Source: Gemmatimonadaceae bacterium
Lineage (GTDB): Bacteria; Gemmatimonadota; Gemmatimonadetes; Gemmatimonadales; Gemmatimonadaceae
DNA length: 64,000 nucleotides
Direction: 5' to 3'
Assembly (NCBI GenBank): GCA_025362035.1
Contig: JANYIN010000120.1
Coordinates: 48,147-112,146 of the forward strand
Both the position numbers and the translations under genes were made by a program. The notes under the pieces are model-generated. The model did no database searches and was not told the origin of the DNA. It saw only the letters and a list, made by a program, of their open reading frames with translations. Numbering within the stretch: the first letter of the stretch is position 1; the number at the start of each line of letters is the position of its first letter. This document shows positions 1 through 7,886 of the stretch, piece after piece.

Positions 1-104
1 GACGGATTGGTTTCTGGGTATGCATACTTGAACGGCGCCGAGTCGACACCCGCATTGTGCTCCGGCGTGCGGGCCCGTCACGCCGTCCGGCTGTACCTAT
101 CTTC

Positions 105-110
105 AGGAGG
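105..110 (+). promoter_or_regulatory. Shine-Dalgarno AGGAGG that fixes the start of the small lipoprotein
   Basis: A perfect AGGAGG ends 7 nt before the ATG at 118 and only 1 nt before the ATG at 112. The 118 start is therefore preferred over the longer reading that begins at position 7. Confidence 0.7.
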
Positions 111-117
111 GATGCAG

Positions 118-333
118 ATGTCAGGCACGAACCGTCGTTTCCTCGCCTTCGCTGCGACCGTGGCCGGTTCCGCGGCCTTGCAAGCGTGCGCCGTCACTAC
201 CGGTGGATTTCAGCCGAGCACTTCGCCGCGACGGAGCCAATACGAGTTGTTACGCCAGCACCCGATGGCCTCGGTTCACAGTCTGATGACCACGACACGC
301 GAACCGAGCCTCCTGGAATACACGTACTACTGA
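118..333 (+). CDS. small hypothetical lipoprotein
   Basis: 71-residue protein of unknown function. The N-terminus has two arginines (residues 5-6) and a short hydrophobic stretch ending in LQAC, which resembles a lipobox (imperfect because Q occupies the -2 position), so an exported lipid-anchored protein is likely. The mature part is short, polar and ends in Tyr-Tyr. The start was chosen from the AGGAGG 7 nt upstream. It stands alone, 114 nt before the phospholipase D gene on the same strand. I recognise no family. Coding status rests on the ribosome binding site and signal peptide. Confidence 0.6.
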   Translation: MSGTNRRFLAFAATVAGSAALQACAVTTGGFQPSTSPRRSQYELLRQHPMASVHSLMTTTREPSLLEYTYY

Positions 334-447
334 GCGCCGAGCAGCGTCGTCACAGCGGCGAACGGGCGTCACCCCTGTCGCCGCACCGTGCCGCAGGCTT
401 CGAGTGCGACCGCGCTCTCCTGACAGCGCAGTCAGCTACGTTGCTAA

Positions 448-1731
448 ATGCTTAGCGCAGTCTTGTCCGTCACCGCGACGCTCCTCGTCGTCGTCGTGCT
501 CGCGTTTGTCTACTTCACTCTGTCGCTCAACGCCGAGAGCCGCGATCAGGCGAGAGTGGTGAGCGTGCCGATGGTTGCCTCCTCGCGAGATGCCTTCATG
601 CGCGCTGTCGGCGGCGCGGCCGGTCAGCCGAGCTTGGAGGGAAACACGGTCGAGTTGTATCAGAACGGCGACGAGATCTTTCCACCGATGCTCGAAGCGA
701 TCGCCGGCGCGAAGAGCACGGTGCACTTCTCCACCTACATCTTCTGGAACGGCACTATTCCGAATACGTTCGCCGCGGCGCTCAGCAGCGCGGCGAGGCG
801 TGGCGTCATCACGCGAGTCGTGCTGGACAGCGAAGGGTCATCTCCCATGAAGAAGGAGTTGGCGGGTCGCATGCGCGATGCGGGAGTCTACGTCGGCTGG
901 TTTCACCGCGCGCGCTGGTATGACTGGGCTCGGTACAACCGGCGCACGCATCGGCGGCTCCTGATCGTGGACGGCAACGTTGGATTCACTGGAGGCGTTG
1001 GCATCGCGGACGAATGGAGCGGCTATGCGCAGAGCCCGAAGCACTGGCGCGATACGCACGTGCGACTCACCGGTCCCATCGTCAGTGCCCTCCAGAGCGC
1101 ATTCCTCGACAACTGGAACACCTGCGCGAACGAGCTACTCCTGCACGAACGGGATTTTCCGGTGCAGTTGCGTACTGGCAACATCACCCTCGCCGCGATC
1201 GTGAGTACGCCGTCGAACGGAACGTCCGCTGCACAGCGCGTGATGGCCGCCTGCGTGGCGGGCGCGGGGCGATCCCTCAACGTTACCAATCCCTACTTCA
1301 TCCCCACGCGGGGCTTTCGGCACGCTCTGACTGACGCGGTGAAGCGCGGTGTGGAGGTGAAGGTCATGATGCCCGGCCCGCATCACGACCAGCCAATCGT
1401 TCGCCGCGCCAGCCGCCACACCTGGAAGCGCCTGGTGGACGGGGGGGTGGAGCTCTTTGAGTACCAGCCAACGATGATCCACGCCAAGACTCTCGTCGTG
1501 GACGATATCGGCGTCCTCGTGGGATCGATCAACTTCGATCCGCGTTCCTTCGCCTTGAACGCGGAAGCCGGCGTCGTGGCAGCTGACGATGCGCTCGCCG
1601 CACGCATGAACGAGATGTTTGCCGCAGACCTCACGAAGAGCGTCCGTGTGACCCGCGAGGCGATCGCGGCCCGCGGCTGGCCGAACAGGATGATCGACGC
1701 ACTCTGCTACTGGCTGAGAGCGCAGCTCTAG
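448..1731 (+). CDS. phospholipase D / cardiolipin synthase family protein
   Basis: 427 residues with one N-terminal membrane segment (about residues 4-26) followed by two PLD domains. The second HKD motif is canonical (HAKTLVVD, His345). The first is HRRLLIVD (His168), with Lys replaced by Arg. Two PLD domains with a membrane anchor match the bacterial cardiolipin synthase family, which condenses two phosphatidylglycerols, or one with phosphatidylethanolamine, at the inner membrane. A phospholipase-type activity is the alternative. The Lys-to-Arg change in motif 1 is unusual and could alter activity. The gene appears monocistronic; the next gene starts about 150 nt later. Confidence 0.85.
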   Translation: MLSAVLSVTATLLVVVVLAFVYFTLSLNAESRDQARVVSVPMVASSRDAFMRAVGGAAGQPSLEGNTVELYQNGDEIFPPMLEAIAGAKSTVHFSTYIFWNGTIPNTFAAALSSAARRGVITRVVLDSEGSSPMKKELAGRMRDAGVYVGWFHRARWYDWARYNRRTHRRLLIVDGNVGFTGGVGIADEWSGYAQSPKHWRDTHVRLTGPIVSALQSAFLDNWNTCANELLLHERDFPVQLRTGNITLAAIVSTPSNGTSAAQRVMAACVAGAGRSLNVTNPYFIPTRGFRHALTDAVKRGVEVKVMMPGPHHDQPIVRRASRHTWKRLVDGGVELFEYQPTMIHAKTLVVDDIGVLVGSINFDPRSFALNAEAGVVAADDALAARMNEMFAADLTKSVRVTREAIAARGWPNRMIDALCYWLRAQL

Positions 1732-1884
1732 GCACGACGCGTCCTGCCGGATCGGGTGCCGCAAGACGCCCTGCGCCCGTCAAGCCAACCCTAAGTGCGG
1801 ATTGCGTGTCTGTTGTGCGAGGAAGTCACTGGGTTCGACGCTCGCGGCACGCGGCGTCGCGGCCCGCACCCCAGCCACCGTCCC

Positions 1885-2877
1885 ATGTCAACCGTCCGCG
1901 TTCTCTGCGCCATGCTCGTGTGCGCACGCATTGCCGCCGCTCAATCGAGGGTCAACTGCCCTTCGGATGCTGAAGACGTCCGTATCAGCGCGCTGACCAG
2001 CGTGATGCACTACGACTCGGGCGAGCTGCTGCCCGTCCTGCAGACAGTACTCGATCGTCGAGACGAGTGCTCCGTTGCACTGCGCCGGCAGGTCGTGTTG
2101 CTCCTGTCGCGCTCACGCGATACCACCCGAACCGACCTGCTGCTCAAGGTGGCGCGCACGGATCCGAGCCGGGAGGTTCGGTCGGCGGCGGTGCAATCGC
2201 TCGAACGGGTGAACGGAGAGAAGAGTGCGGCACTGCTCGACTCCATTCTGTTCCGCAGCAACGATGCCGACATGCAAGAAATCGCGGCGCGTGCGCTGGC
2301 GCAGAACGCGAGCGCGGGCGCACGGACGAGTCTACGCCGAGCCGCGGAGTCCACCACGCTGTCACTGGACATTCGCGTTCGCGCGCTGAACGAACTCGGC
2401 GCCACTCGACGCGGCGTGGACGAAGCGGCGTATCTGCGAGACGTCTTCGGCAAGACCAGCAGCCCGGAGCTTCGTGAGGCTGCGATGCGCGGTGTGGCGA
2501 ATCAGCGTACGGCCGAGAGTTCCTCATGGCTCATCGGCATTGCCCGCGACCGGAATCAGGAGATCGAAGTACGGCGTGCCGCTCTCAGGTATGCGAGCCA
2601 GACGCTGCCGTCATCGGGCGGATTCCGAGCGACCGCTGGTGGAATGGAGCTCAAGGACTTCCTGGCACTCTACGATGAGTTCAAGGGCCAGCCGGACTTG
2701 CAGGTGCAGCTACTCGAGACGTTTGGCAGTCGCTCGGAAGTCGCTGTCACGGACAAGCTCCTGGCAGTCGCGAAGGATGAACCGAACACCGAACTGCGCC
2801 GGCGCGCGGTGCAACGACTCGGTCAGCGCAGGGATCCGCGCGTGCAGCAGTTCCTCATCGACCTCGTAAGTAAATAG
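1885..2877 (+). CDS. secreted HEAT-repeat protein, paralogue of the HEAT operon on the other strand
   Basis: 330 residues from the ATG at 1885. A GTG at 1795 would add 30 residues with no signal-like character. The signal peptide occupies residues 1-19 (cleavage AAA/QS) and HEAT-type helical repeats fill the rest. Cys25 (CPSD) and Cys62 (RRDECSVALRR) reproduce CPKGSD and RRDACSVALRR of the 469-residue protein encoded at 5037-6446, and the C-terminal cap (DPRVQQFLIDLVSK) matches that protein and its neighbour. The gene is convergent with the operon at 2953-7770 and looks like a duplicated, inverted copy of the C-terminal half of the first HEAT gene. Function unknown; probably a periplasmic protein-binding scaffold. 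Confidence 0.85.
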   Translation: MSTVRVLCAMLVCARIAAAQSRVNCPSDAEDVRISALTSVMHYDSGELLPVLQTVLDRRDECSVALRRQVVLLLSRSRDTTRTDLLLKVARTDPSREVRSAAVQSLERVNGEKSAALLDSILFRSNDADMQEIAARALAQNASAGARTSLRRAAESTTLSLDIRVRALNELGATRRGVDEAAYLRDVFGKTSSPELREAAMRGVANQRTAESSSWLIGIARDRNQEIEVRRAALRYASQTLPSSGGFRATAGGMELKDFLALYDEFKGQPDLQVQLLETFGSRSEVAVTDKLLAVAKDEPNTELRRRAVQRLGQRRDPRVQQFLIDLVSK

Positions 2878-2952
2878 GCGGCGGGATGCGACTGAACCGC
2901 AGCCACCCACGCGTACGGCGGGAAGCCGAACGACGAAGGCCCTGACGGTTCG

Positions 2953-3738
2953 CTAGGATCGCAGGAACGACTCGAACAGCGCGAGGGCGCGTGCATCTCC
3001 GCTCTGTCCAAGCCAAAACAGCGCGCGTCGGCGGACGCGCCGATCGGAGCTCGTTCGGGCCGCGTCGAGCAGCGGCTCTACGCCCTCACCGTGCGGCAGT
3101 TGGGACAGGAGAAACAGCGCGTGTGACTTTACATCGTCATCTCCCGTAGCGTCCTCATCGCCCGCCAGATCGTCCGGATGCCCAGACCGCGCAGCATCGG
3201 CGAAACGGGAGAGCCAGAACGCCGCGTCTCGCCGAGTATCCCGCGATCGCGTTGAAGAATCGCGCGCGATCGACAGCAGCGCTGGCCATATGGTGGCACT
3301 ATCGGCGAGCACCGCGGCCAGAATGGCGCGTGCGCTCGCGGGCGCGCGGTCATGGGCGGCAACGCCGAGCAGATAACGCGTCGCGTCGTGCGTTGATACG
3401 GCGCCGAAGTCGTGGCCCCCGCGCTCGCGCGAGGGACCCGCCCACGTGTCGAGACCATCGACGTCGCCATCGCGCAGCACGACGCGTACCTGCACGGGGC
3501 CCCCGACGCAGGACGCATCGTCGTATCGGCCCGAGTACGCGCCCATGGATGAATTCCCAAACCGCATGAAGCGAGCGCCGTCGCCGCAGACGCCGGCGCG
3601 CGCGGCGAAGTGAAAGCTCACGCTGCCGTTTCGAACGAGCGAGATTCGCTCGCTCAATGACTGTGCGCCGCTTGCAAGGTCGGCGCAGCACAGCGCCGCC
3701 GTAACCAGTCCCGCGAAGAAGGGAGCGCGCACGATCAC
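2953..3738 (-). CDS. secreted HEAT-repeat protein (third HEAT gene of the sigma/anti-sigma operon)
   Basis: 261 residues starting at a GTG that overlaps the stop of the upstream gene (GTGA), which indicates translational coupling. A signal peptide (residues 1 to about 25, ending SGA/Q) precedes an N-terminal domain with two cysteines (Cys51 in VCGDG, Cys77 in SCVGGP). The equivalent gene at 3735-5033 has the same pattern (VCGNG and HCVAGP). HEAT-like repeats follow, ending in a RRALFWLGQ cap. Last gene of the five-gene minus-strand unit that begins with an ECF sigma factor. Function unknown; the paired cysteines suggest a disulfide in the periplasm. Confidence 0.8.
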   Translation of the reverse strand: MIVRAPFFAGLVTAALCCADLASGAQSLSERISLVRNGSVSFHFAARAGVCGDGARFMRFGNSSMGAYSGRYDDASCVGGPVQVRVVLRDGDVDGLDTWAGPSRERGGHDFGAVSTHDATRYLLGVAAHDRAPASARAILAAVLADSATIWPALLSIARDSSTRSRDTRRDAAFWLSRFADAARSGHPDDLAGDEDATGDDDVKSHALFLLSQLPHGEGVEPLLDAARTSSDRRVRRRALFWLGQSGDARALALFESFLRS

Positions 3739-5033
3739 TTCACCAGGAGGTCGGAAATCAGCTTCGTCACGCGGTCGTCGTGCTTCTGCGCCAACCAGAA
3801 AAGTGCCTTGCCGCGCATTCGCGAGTCGTCGTCGGAGCGAGCGATGCCAATCAGCGCGTCGACGCTCGCGTTGTCCGGCCGCTGGGACAACACGAAGATC
3901 GCGTGCTCGCGCAGGTTGCGACTGTCGGCGCTGCGGTAGACACCGAGTAGGTCGGCTGTGGACGTGCCTTCGTGCTGTCCGGCCCAGAAGAGCGCCTTGC
4001 GCCGGAGGGAGACCGGCTCGTGCGTGTCGCTGGCCTTGGCTATCAGCCACGCGCCCCCTTGTTGGCGGTCCCCTGACATGCCCTGCAAGAGGGCTTCCTT
4101 CAATTGCTCGTGGTCCAGCCGAGCGTACACCGCGCGCAGATAGTCAAACTCCGACGCCGGCGTGTTGTCGCTATTCGACAGCGAGAAGACGGCGTGCGCG
4201 CGGATGCGCGTGTCCTCCTTCGAATCCTCGATGACGCTGTGCAGCGTGCGAATCGCGCGCGGATCTCCACACTGGCCCAGCCAGAAGACGGCCGCGCGCC
4301 GAGTTTCGGACGGTGCGTTGTGTGCCAGGTCGATCAGTGCGGGAATGCCGGCGCCTCCGGGCAAGAAGCTCAGCGCGGCGACCGCCGTGGTGGCGAGTCC
4401 TTTGTCTCCCCGCTCGCCCTCAGGTTCGTCGTTCGCACCGTGTTTCGCGAAGCCCACAAGGGCGGGAACCACGCGCTCGTCACCGAGCAGGCCGAGCCAG
4501 TGCAGTGCCTCCCGGCGTGTCTCGGCGCGTCGCCCGGAATCGCGAGCCAGCGCGAGTAGCGGTGCGTCGACCGGCGCGTCGGCGGCGAAAACGGCGGGGA
4601 GGAGGATACGGCCGCGTAGCGACGTCGATTCGAGCGCGGGCACTTGCTCGAACAGGAGCGCGGACGCGTCGCGCGGTTGGACGGAGCCCAGATCGGTGAC
4701 GCGTGCCTCCGTTTCCGGCCACGCCCCACCCACCTGCGCCTGCAGTTGCGATACCTGTCCGTGTGTGATGGTCAGTGACACGCGCAATGGTCCGGCAACG
4801 CAATGCGCGTCGTTCCACCTGCCGAACGACTCGTTGTAACGCGAGAAGTACGAATCATGGAACGCGATCACGTCGCGACCATTGCCGCACACGTCCGCAC
4901 GCGAATCGTACTGCAATCGAACGATGCCGTCCGGAGCATTCGCGACGCGCGACGCAAGGGTCGCTTGACCCCGCGCCACCGCCCCGACGAGCGCGACGCA
5001 GGCGGCAACGGTGTGGAGTGCGAGACGATGCAT
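3735..5033 (-). CDS. secreted HEAT-repeat protein (second HEAT gene of the operon)
   Basis: 432 residues. Signal peptide 1 to about 22 (VARGQ), then a two-cysteine N-terminal domain (Cys49, Cys78) shared with the downstream 261-residue protein, then a long HEAT array. The repeats carry the recurring helix AVFWLGQ or KALFWAGQ. The last 80 or so residues align by eye with the end of the 469-residue upstream protein: an ADL..Y..AD segment, then EHAIFVLSQ.PD, then KALFWLAQK. The start lies 3 nt after the previous stop and the end overlaps the next start by 4 nt, so this is operonic. Probable periplasmic scaffold; partner unknown. Confidence 0.85.
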   Translation of the reverse strand: MHRLALHTVAACVALVGAVARGQATLASRVANAPDGIVRLQYDSRADVCGNGRDVIAFHDSYFSRYNESFGRWNDAHCVAGPLRVSLTITHGQVSQLQAQVGGAWPETEARVTDLGSVQPRDASALLFEQVPALESTSLRGRILLPAVFAADAPVDAPLLALARDSGRRAETRREALHWLGLLGDERVVPALVGFAKHGANDEPEGERGDKGLATTAVAALSFLPGGAGIPALIDLAHNAPSETRRAAVFWLGQCGDPRAIRTLHSVIEDSKEDTRIRAHAVFSLSNSDNTPASEFDYLRAVYARLDHEQLKEALLQGMSGDRQQGGAWLIAKASDTHEPVSLRRKALFWAGQHEGTSTADLLGVYRSADSRNLREHAIFVLSQRPDNASVDALIGIARSDDDSRMRGKALFWLAQKHDDRVTKLISDLLVK

Positions 5034-5036
5034 GGC

Positions 5037-6446
5037 TTACCCCTTGAGGATGTCGATGAGCAACTGCTTTGCGCGGGGGTCGTTCTTCTGTGTGAGCCAG
5101 AAAAGTGCCTTCTTGCGCATTTCGGCATCCTTGTCTCGCTTGGCGATATCGAAGACCTTGTCGCCGGCGGCCTTGTCGGGTGACTCCGAGAGCACCCAGA
5201 CGAGGTGTTCCTTCAGTGCAGAGTCGGTGAGCTTGTCGTAGAGCGATGCGAGATCCGCCCCGGACACGCCGGCCTGGCCCGCGCAGAAAAGCGCGTGCTT
5301 GCGAGTGTCTTCACTTTGCGAGTTGTCCTGCGCCACGCCGAGCAGCCACTTGTCGTTTCCCTCGCCGGACATCTGCGACAGCGAGAACAGAATCTTCTTA
5401 CGCAACGTCTCGTCGCGATCACCCTTGGCGATGCGGCCAAAGAGCGAGCGCAGGAAGGCCGCGTTGTCCGCCGAGCGGCGCTGACCGAGGCTGAAAATGG
5501 CCCTTTCCCGCACGCTGGCGGGCGCATCGTTCGCCTCGGCCAAGCGGCGGATGAGGGCGGCGGCGCGAGGAGAGTTCTGCTGTTCGAGCGCGAAGATCGC
5601 CTTTTCCCGAATGTCGGTGTCTGCCGCAGAGGTAGCCAGTTGCTCGAGCGTGCTGGTCGCGCGCTCCGTGTTCACCTGGCCGAGCCAGAACACCGCCTGC
5701 TCGCGTACTCCTCGGTCGGGATCACTCTTCACTGCATCGATCAGCAGGTCTTCCGCCTGAGGCGTGGATTTCTGCGAGAGCAGGAACATTGCCTTGCGGC
5801 GCAGCGCTACGGAGCACGCGTCACGCCTTTGAACGACCTCCTTGAGAATCGGCAGGGCCTGCTCCGAGTCCATCTGTAACAACGCGTTCATGGCCGCCAT
5901 GCGCATGTCGCCGTCGTCCTCGCGGTCGCTGCCCTTCGGACACGCGGACGGCCGCGTCGCGACAGATGAGACGGCCGCGGCGGCCGATGCGTCGCCACCC
6001 TTGGCGAGTGCCCCGCGAATGCGAACGGCAAGCGTGTTCGATTCACCACGCGTCGCCGCGTCGGGAAACCGCGCGCGCTGAGTGTCGAGCGCGATCAGTG
6101 CGTCGCGCAAATCCGTCTCGCGACCGATGGAGTAGAGCGAGAAGGCACGCCAGTAGAGCGCGTCCGCCGCATACGTCGATTTCGGGTACCGCGTGACGAT
6201 CTGGGCGAACAAGACGGCCGCCTTGCGATACTCGCTGTTGTTGAGCGCCTCGCGCGCCTTGCGGTACAACGAGTCCGCCGGATCACTGTCGTCCCAAGCC
6301 TCCGGAGGCAACGTGCCCAAGGCCGGCGACTGACTGGTTCCCACTTCCTGAGCGAGCAGGCGCCCGGTGCTGGCGCGGCCAGAGGGGCGGATGAACGCGG
6401 CGGGCGCAATGATCGCCGTCGCGAAGAGGAGACGTCGGATGTTCAT
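5037..6446 (-). CDS. secreted TPR-plus-HEAT-repeat protein (first HEAT gene of the operon)
   Basis: 469 residues from the ATG at 6446; a longer reading extends upstream into the putative anti-sigma gene without a signal. The N-terminus is signal-like (to about residue 32). Residues 55-125 form a TPR/YbgF-like region (YRKAREALNNSEYRKAAVLF) of the kind used in outer-membrane and periplasmic tethers. HEAT repeats follow, many with KAxFxLxQ helices. Cys169 (ACPKGSD) and Cys211 (RRDACSVALRR) are shared with the convergent protein at 1885-2877. It starts 11 nt after the putative anti-sigma gene. Family members are scaffolds; the partner and substrate are unknown. Confidence 0.85.
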   Translation of the reverse strand: MNIRRLLFATAIIAPAAFIRPSGRASTGRLLAQEVGTSQSPALGTLPPEAWDDSDPADSLYRKAREALNNSEYRKAAVLFAQIVTRYPKSTYAADALYWRAFSLYSIGRETDLRDALIALDTQRARFPDAATRGESNTLAVRIRGALAKGGDASAAAAVSSVATRPSACPKGSDREDDGDMRMAAMNALLQMDSEQALPILKEVVQRRDACSVALRRKAMFLLSQKSTPQAEDLLIDAVKSDPDRGVREQAVFWLGQVNTERATSTLEQLATSAADTDIREKAIFALEQQNSPRAAALIRRLAEANDAPASVRERAIFSLGQRRSADNAAFLRSLFGRIAKGDRDETLRKKILFSLSQMSGEGNDKWLLGVAQDNSQSEDTRKHALFCAGQAGVSGADLASLYDKLTDSALKEHLVWVLSESPDKAAGDKVFDIAKRDKDAEMRKKALFWLTQKNDPRAKQLLIDILKG

Positions 6447-6457
6447 GGTGTGAGGCC

Positions 6458-7186
6458 TCAGTCGTCTGACGCGGTGCCGGCAACGCCGGCGGGAACCGCG
6501 GTTTGAATACGGGGAAGGAGATCGTGGTCGCGCATCGCGCGGTCGATCAGTTGGCGGTCCGTCGTATCGACCGGACTGCCGGAGAGCCGGATGATCTGGG
6601 CGAGCACGAGCTCGAGATCGTGGAGCAAAGTGCGGAGCTGCGGGTCGTCTCCCGCGGGAGAATCCATGAGCAGTCTCGTGCTGCTCAAGACCTCCCGTCC
6701 CCACACGCCAAGCTGCTGCGTAGCGGCGACGCTCTCGCCGGCCCGACCGCCCGCGCGATAGGCCGTGAGCAGTGCCTCCGCCTGGCTGAGCGTCTGGACG
6801 GCGGCGAGGCGATAGAGCTTCGAGGGATCACTGGGGGCGGCAGCGACAAGCGTATGCGCCGCCGCCCTGTCGTCCGGCCGACCGAGACGAAGCGTATAGC
6901 GATCGATGCCGATGCCCAGCAGCAACGCGGCTGCGATCGCCGCGGGAACGAACCAGCGAATGCGCTTGAGAGGATGCACGCCGCTCACCCGTTCGGCCGA
7001 TGCGTCGGCGAGGGTCTTCTGTGCTGCTTCGATTGCCTTCCACATCTCGAGCCGCGGCGCGGTCGGCGGCGCATTGAGCGACGTCGCTTCGCGCGCGATC
7101 CATGCATCGAAGGTCGGATCACTCGGCAATACGACATCGTCGTCGTCACCGAAGTCGAGCGTCAGGTCATGCGGTTTGTCCGTCAT
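6458..7186 (-). CDS. membrane-anchored putative anti-sigma factor
   Basis: 242 residues. The acidic N-terminal part (DFGDDDDVVLPSD, FDAWIAREA) is followed by one transmembrane helix near residues 85-100 (FVPAAIAAALLLGIG) and a helical C-terminal part, presumably periplasmic. Its ATG overlaps the stop of the ECF sigma gene by 4 nt, the usual arrangement for a sigma/anti-sigma pair. I see no zinc-binding HxxxCxxC motif, so it is not a classical ZAS-domain protein and the assignment rests on topology and context. The three HEAT genes follow directly. It would hold the sigma factor inactive until an envelope signal arrives. Confidence 0.7.
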   Translation of the reverse strand: MTDKPHDLTLDFGDDDDVVLPSDPTFDAWIAREATSLNAPPTAPRLEMWKAIEAAQKTLADASAERVSGVHPLKRIRWFVPAAIAAALLLGIGIDRYTLRLGRPDDRAAAHTLVAAAPSDPSKLYRLAAVQTLSQAEALLTAYRAGGRAGESVAATQQLGVWGREVLSSTRLLMDSPAGDDPQLRTLLHDLELVLAQIIRLSGSPVDTTDRQLIDRAMRDHDLLPRIQTAVPAGVAGTASDD

Positions 7187-7770
7187 CGGTTCCACTCCTC
7201 GGCAAATTCCGCCAGCGCCACGCGAAGCTTTGCACGGCCGCGCGAGAGCTGGGCCTTCGATGTTCCCGTCGTCACGCCCAGCGCGGCCGCGATTTCCTCG
7301 TGTGTCAACCCTTCCGCGTCGTGCATCATGAACACGGCGCGGCATCCGGCCGGGAGCGCCGCGACTGCCTCGGCCACTCGTTCCCGCAAGACCGGATCGG
7401 AATCCGGCGCCGCGCGGGCAATCGTCAGCGCGTCTTCGAGGGGTGCTTCCCGTGCCGACTGCCGTTTGCGCCGCTTCAACTCGTTCAGCGTGACCGAGAC
7501 TGCGATTGAATGCAGCCAGGTTCCGAACGCCGACTCCTTGCGAAACGCGGCGATGCCCGCGAAGGCGCGAACGAAGGTGTCCTGCGTGAGCTCGCGAGCC
7601 AGCTCCTCGCGCCCGGTGATCCTGAACGTCAGTCGGTAGATGCGATCCACATGAGCCTCGTAGAGGGCACGGTGCGCGGATGCGTCCCCACACTGCGCCC
7701 GCTCGACGAGCGCGCGCTGGTCCGCGAGCACTGTGGCGCGCTCCAGGGTCAGCGTGGTTTCCGTTTCCAT
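7183..7770 (-). CDS. ECF-type RNA polymerase sigma factor
   Basis: 195 residues from the ATG at 7770; an in-frame upstream extension has no supporting features. Region 2 is clear (ARELTQDTFVRAF, then FGTWLHSIAVSVTLNELKRR) and region 4 carries the helix-turn-helix (LTHEEIAAALGVTTGTSKAQ). Region 1 and most of region 3 are absent, as expected for group 4 sigma factors. It heads the operon putative anti-sigma/HEAT/HEAT/HEAT and is divergent from the ATP-grasp gene. The shared intergenic region holds a 10-bp perfect inverted repeat. Autoregulation is likely but not shown by a recognisable ECF promoter. Confidence 0.92.
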   Translation of the reverse strand: METETTLTLERATVLADQRALVERAQCGDASAHRALYEAHVDRIYRLTFRITGREELARELTQDTFVRAFAGIAAFRKESAFGTWLHSIAVSVTLNELKRRKRQSAREAPLEDALTIARAAPDSDPVLRERVAEAVAALPAGCRAVFMMHDAEGLTHEEIAAALGVTTGTSKAQLSRGRAKLRVALAEFAEEWNR

Positions 7771-7818
7771 GCGTGCCCGTGGGACAACGGGATCAGAAAT
7801 ACGGTTGAGCGGCCGAGT

Positions 7819-7870
7819 GGAAGGGGTGCCGGACTCGCTCTGCAGCCGCGAACTTGAGACCACCCCTTCC
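7819..7870. repeat. 10-bp perfect inverted repeat in the divergent sigma / ATP-grasp intergenic region
   Basis: GGAAGGGGTG at 7819-7828 is the exact reverse complement of CACCCCTTCC at 7861-7870, with 32 nt between the arms. It sits upstream of both the ECF sigma gene (start 7770, minus) and the ATP-grasp gene (start about 7887, plus). It could be an operator or a 5' leader hairpin. Confidence 0.55.
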
Positions 7871-7886
7871 GCGGAGCCAAGAAGAC

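Noticed and set aside
7..117. Longer N-terminal reading of the first lipoprotein
   Set aside because: The AGGAGG at 105-110 is placed for ATG 118, and only the shorter protein begins with a signal peptide.
3739..4050. N-terminal extension of the 261-residue HEAT gene into the 432-residue gene
   Set aside because: The extension has no signal features and lies wholly inside the upstream coding sequence; the GTGA overlap gives a natural start with a signal peptide.
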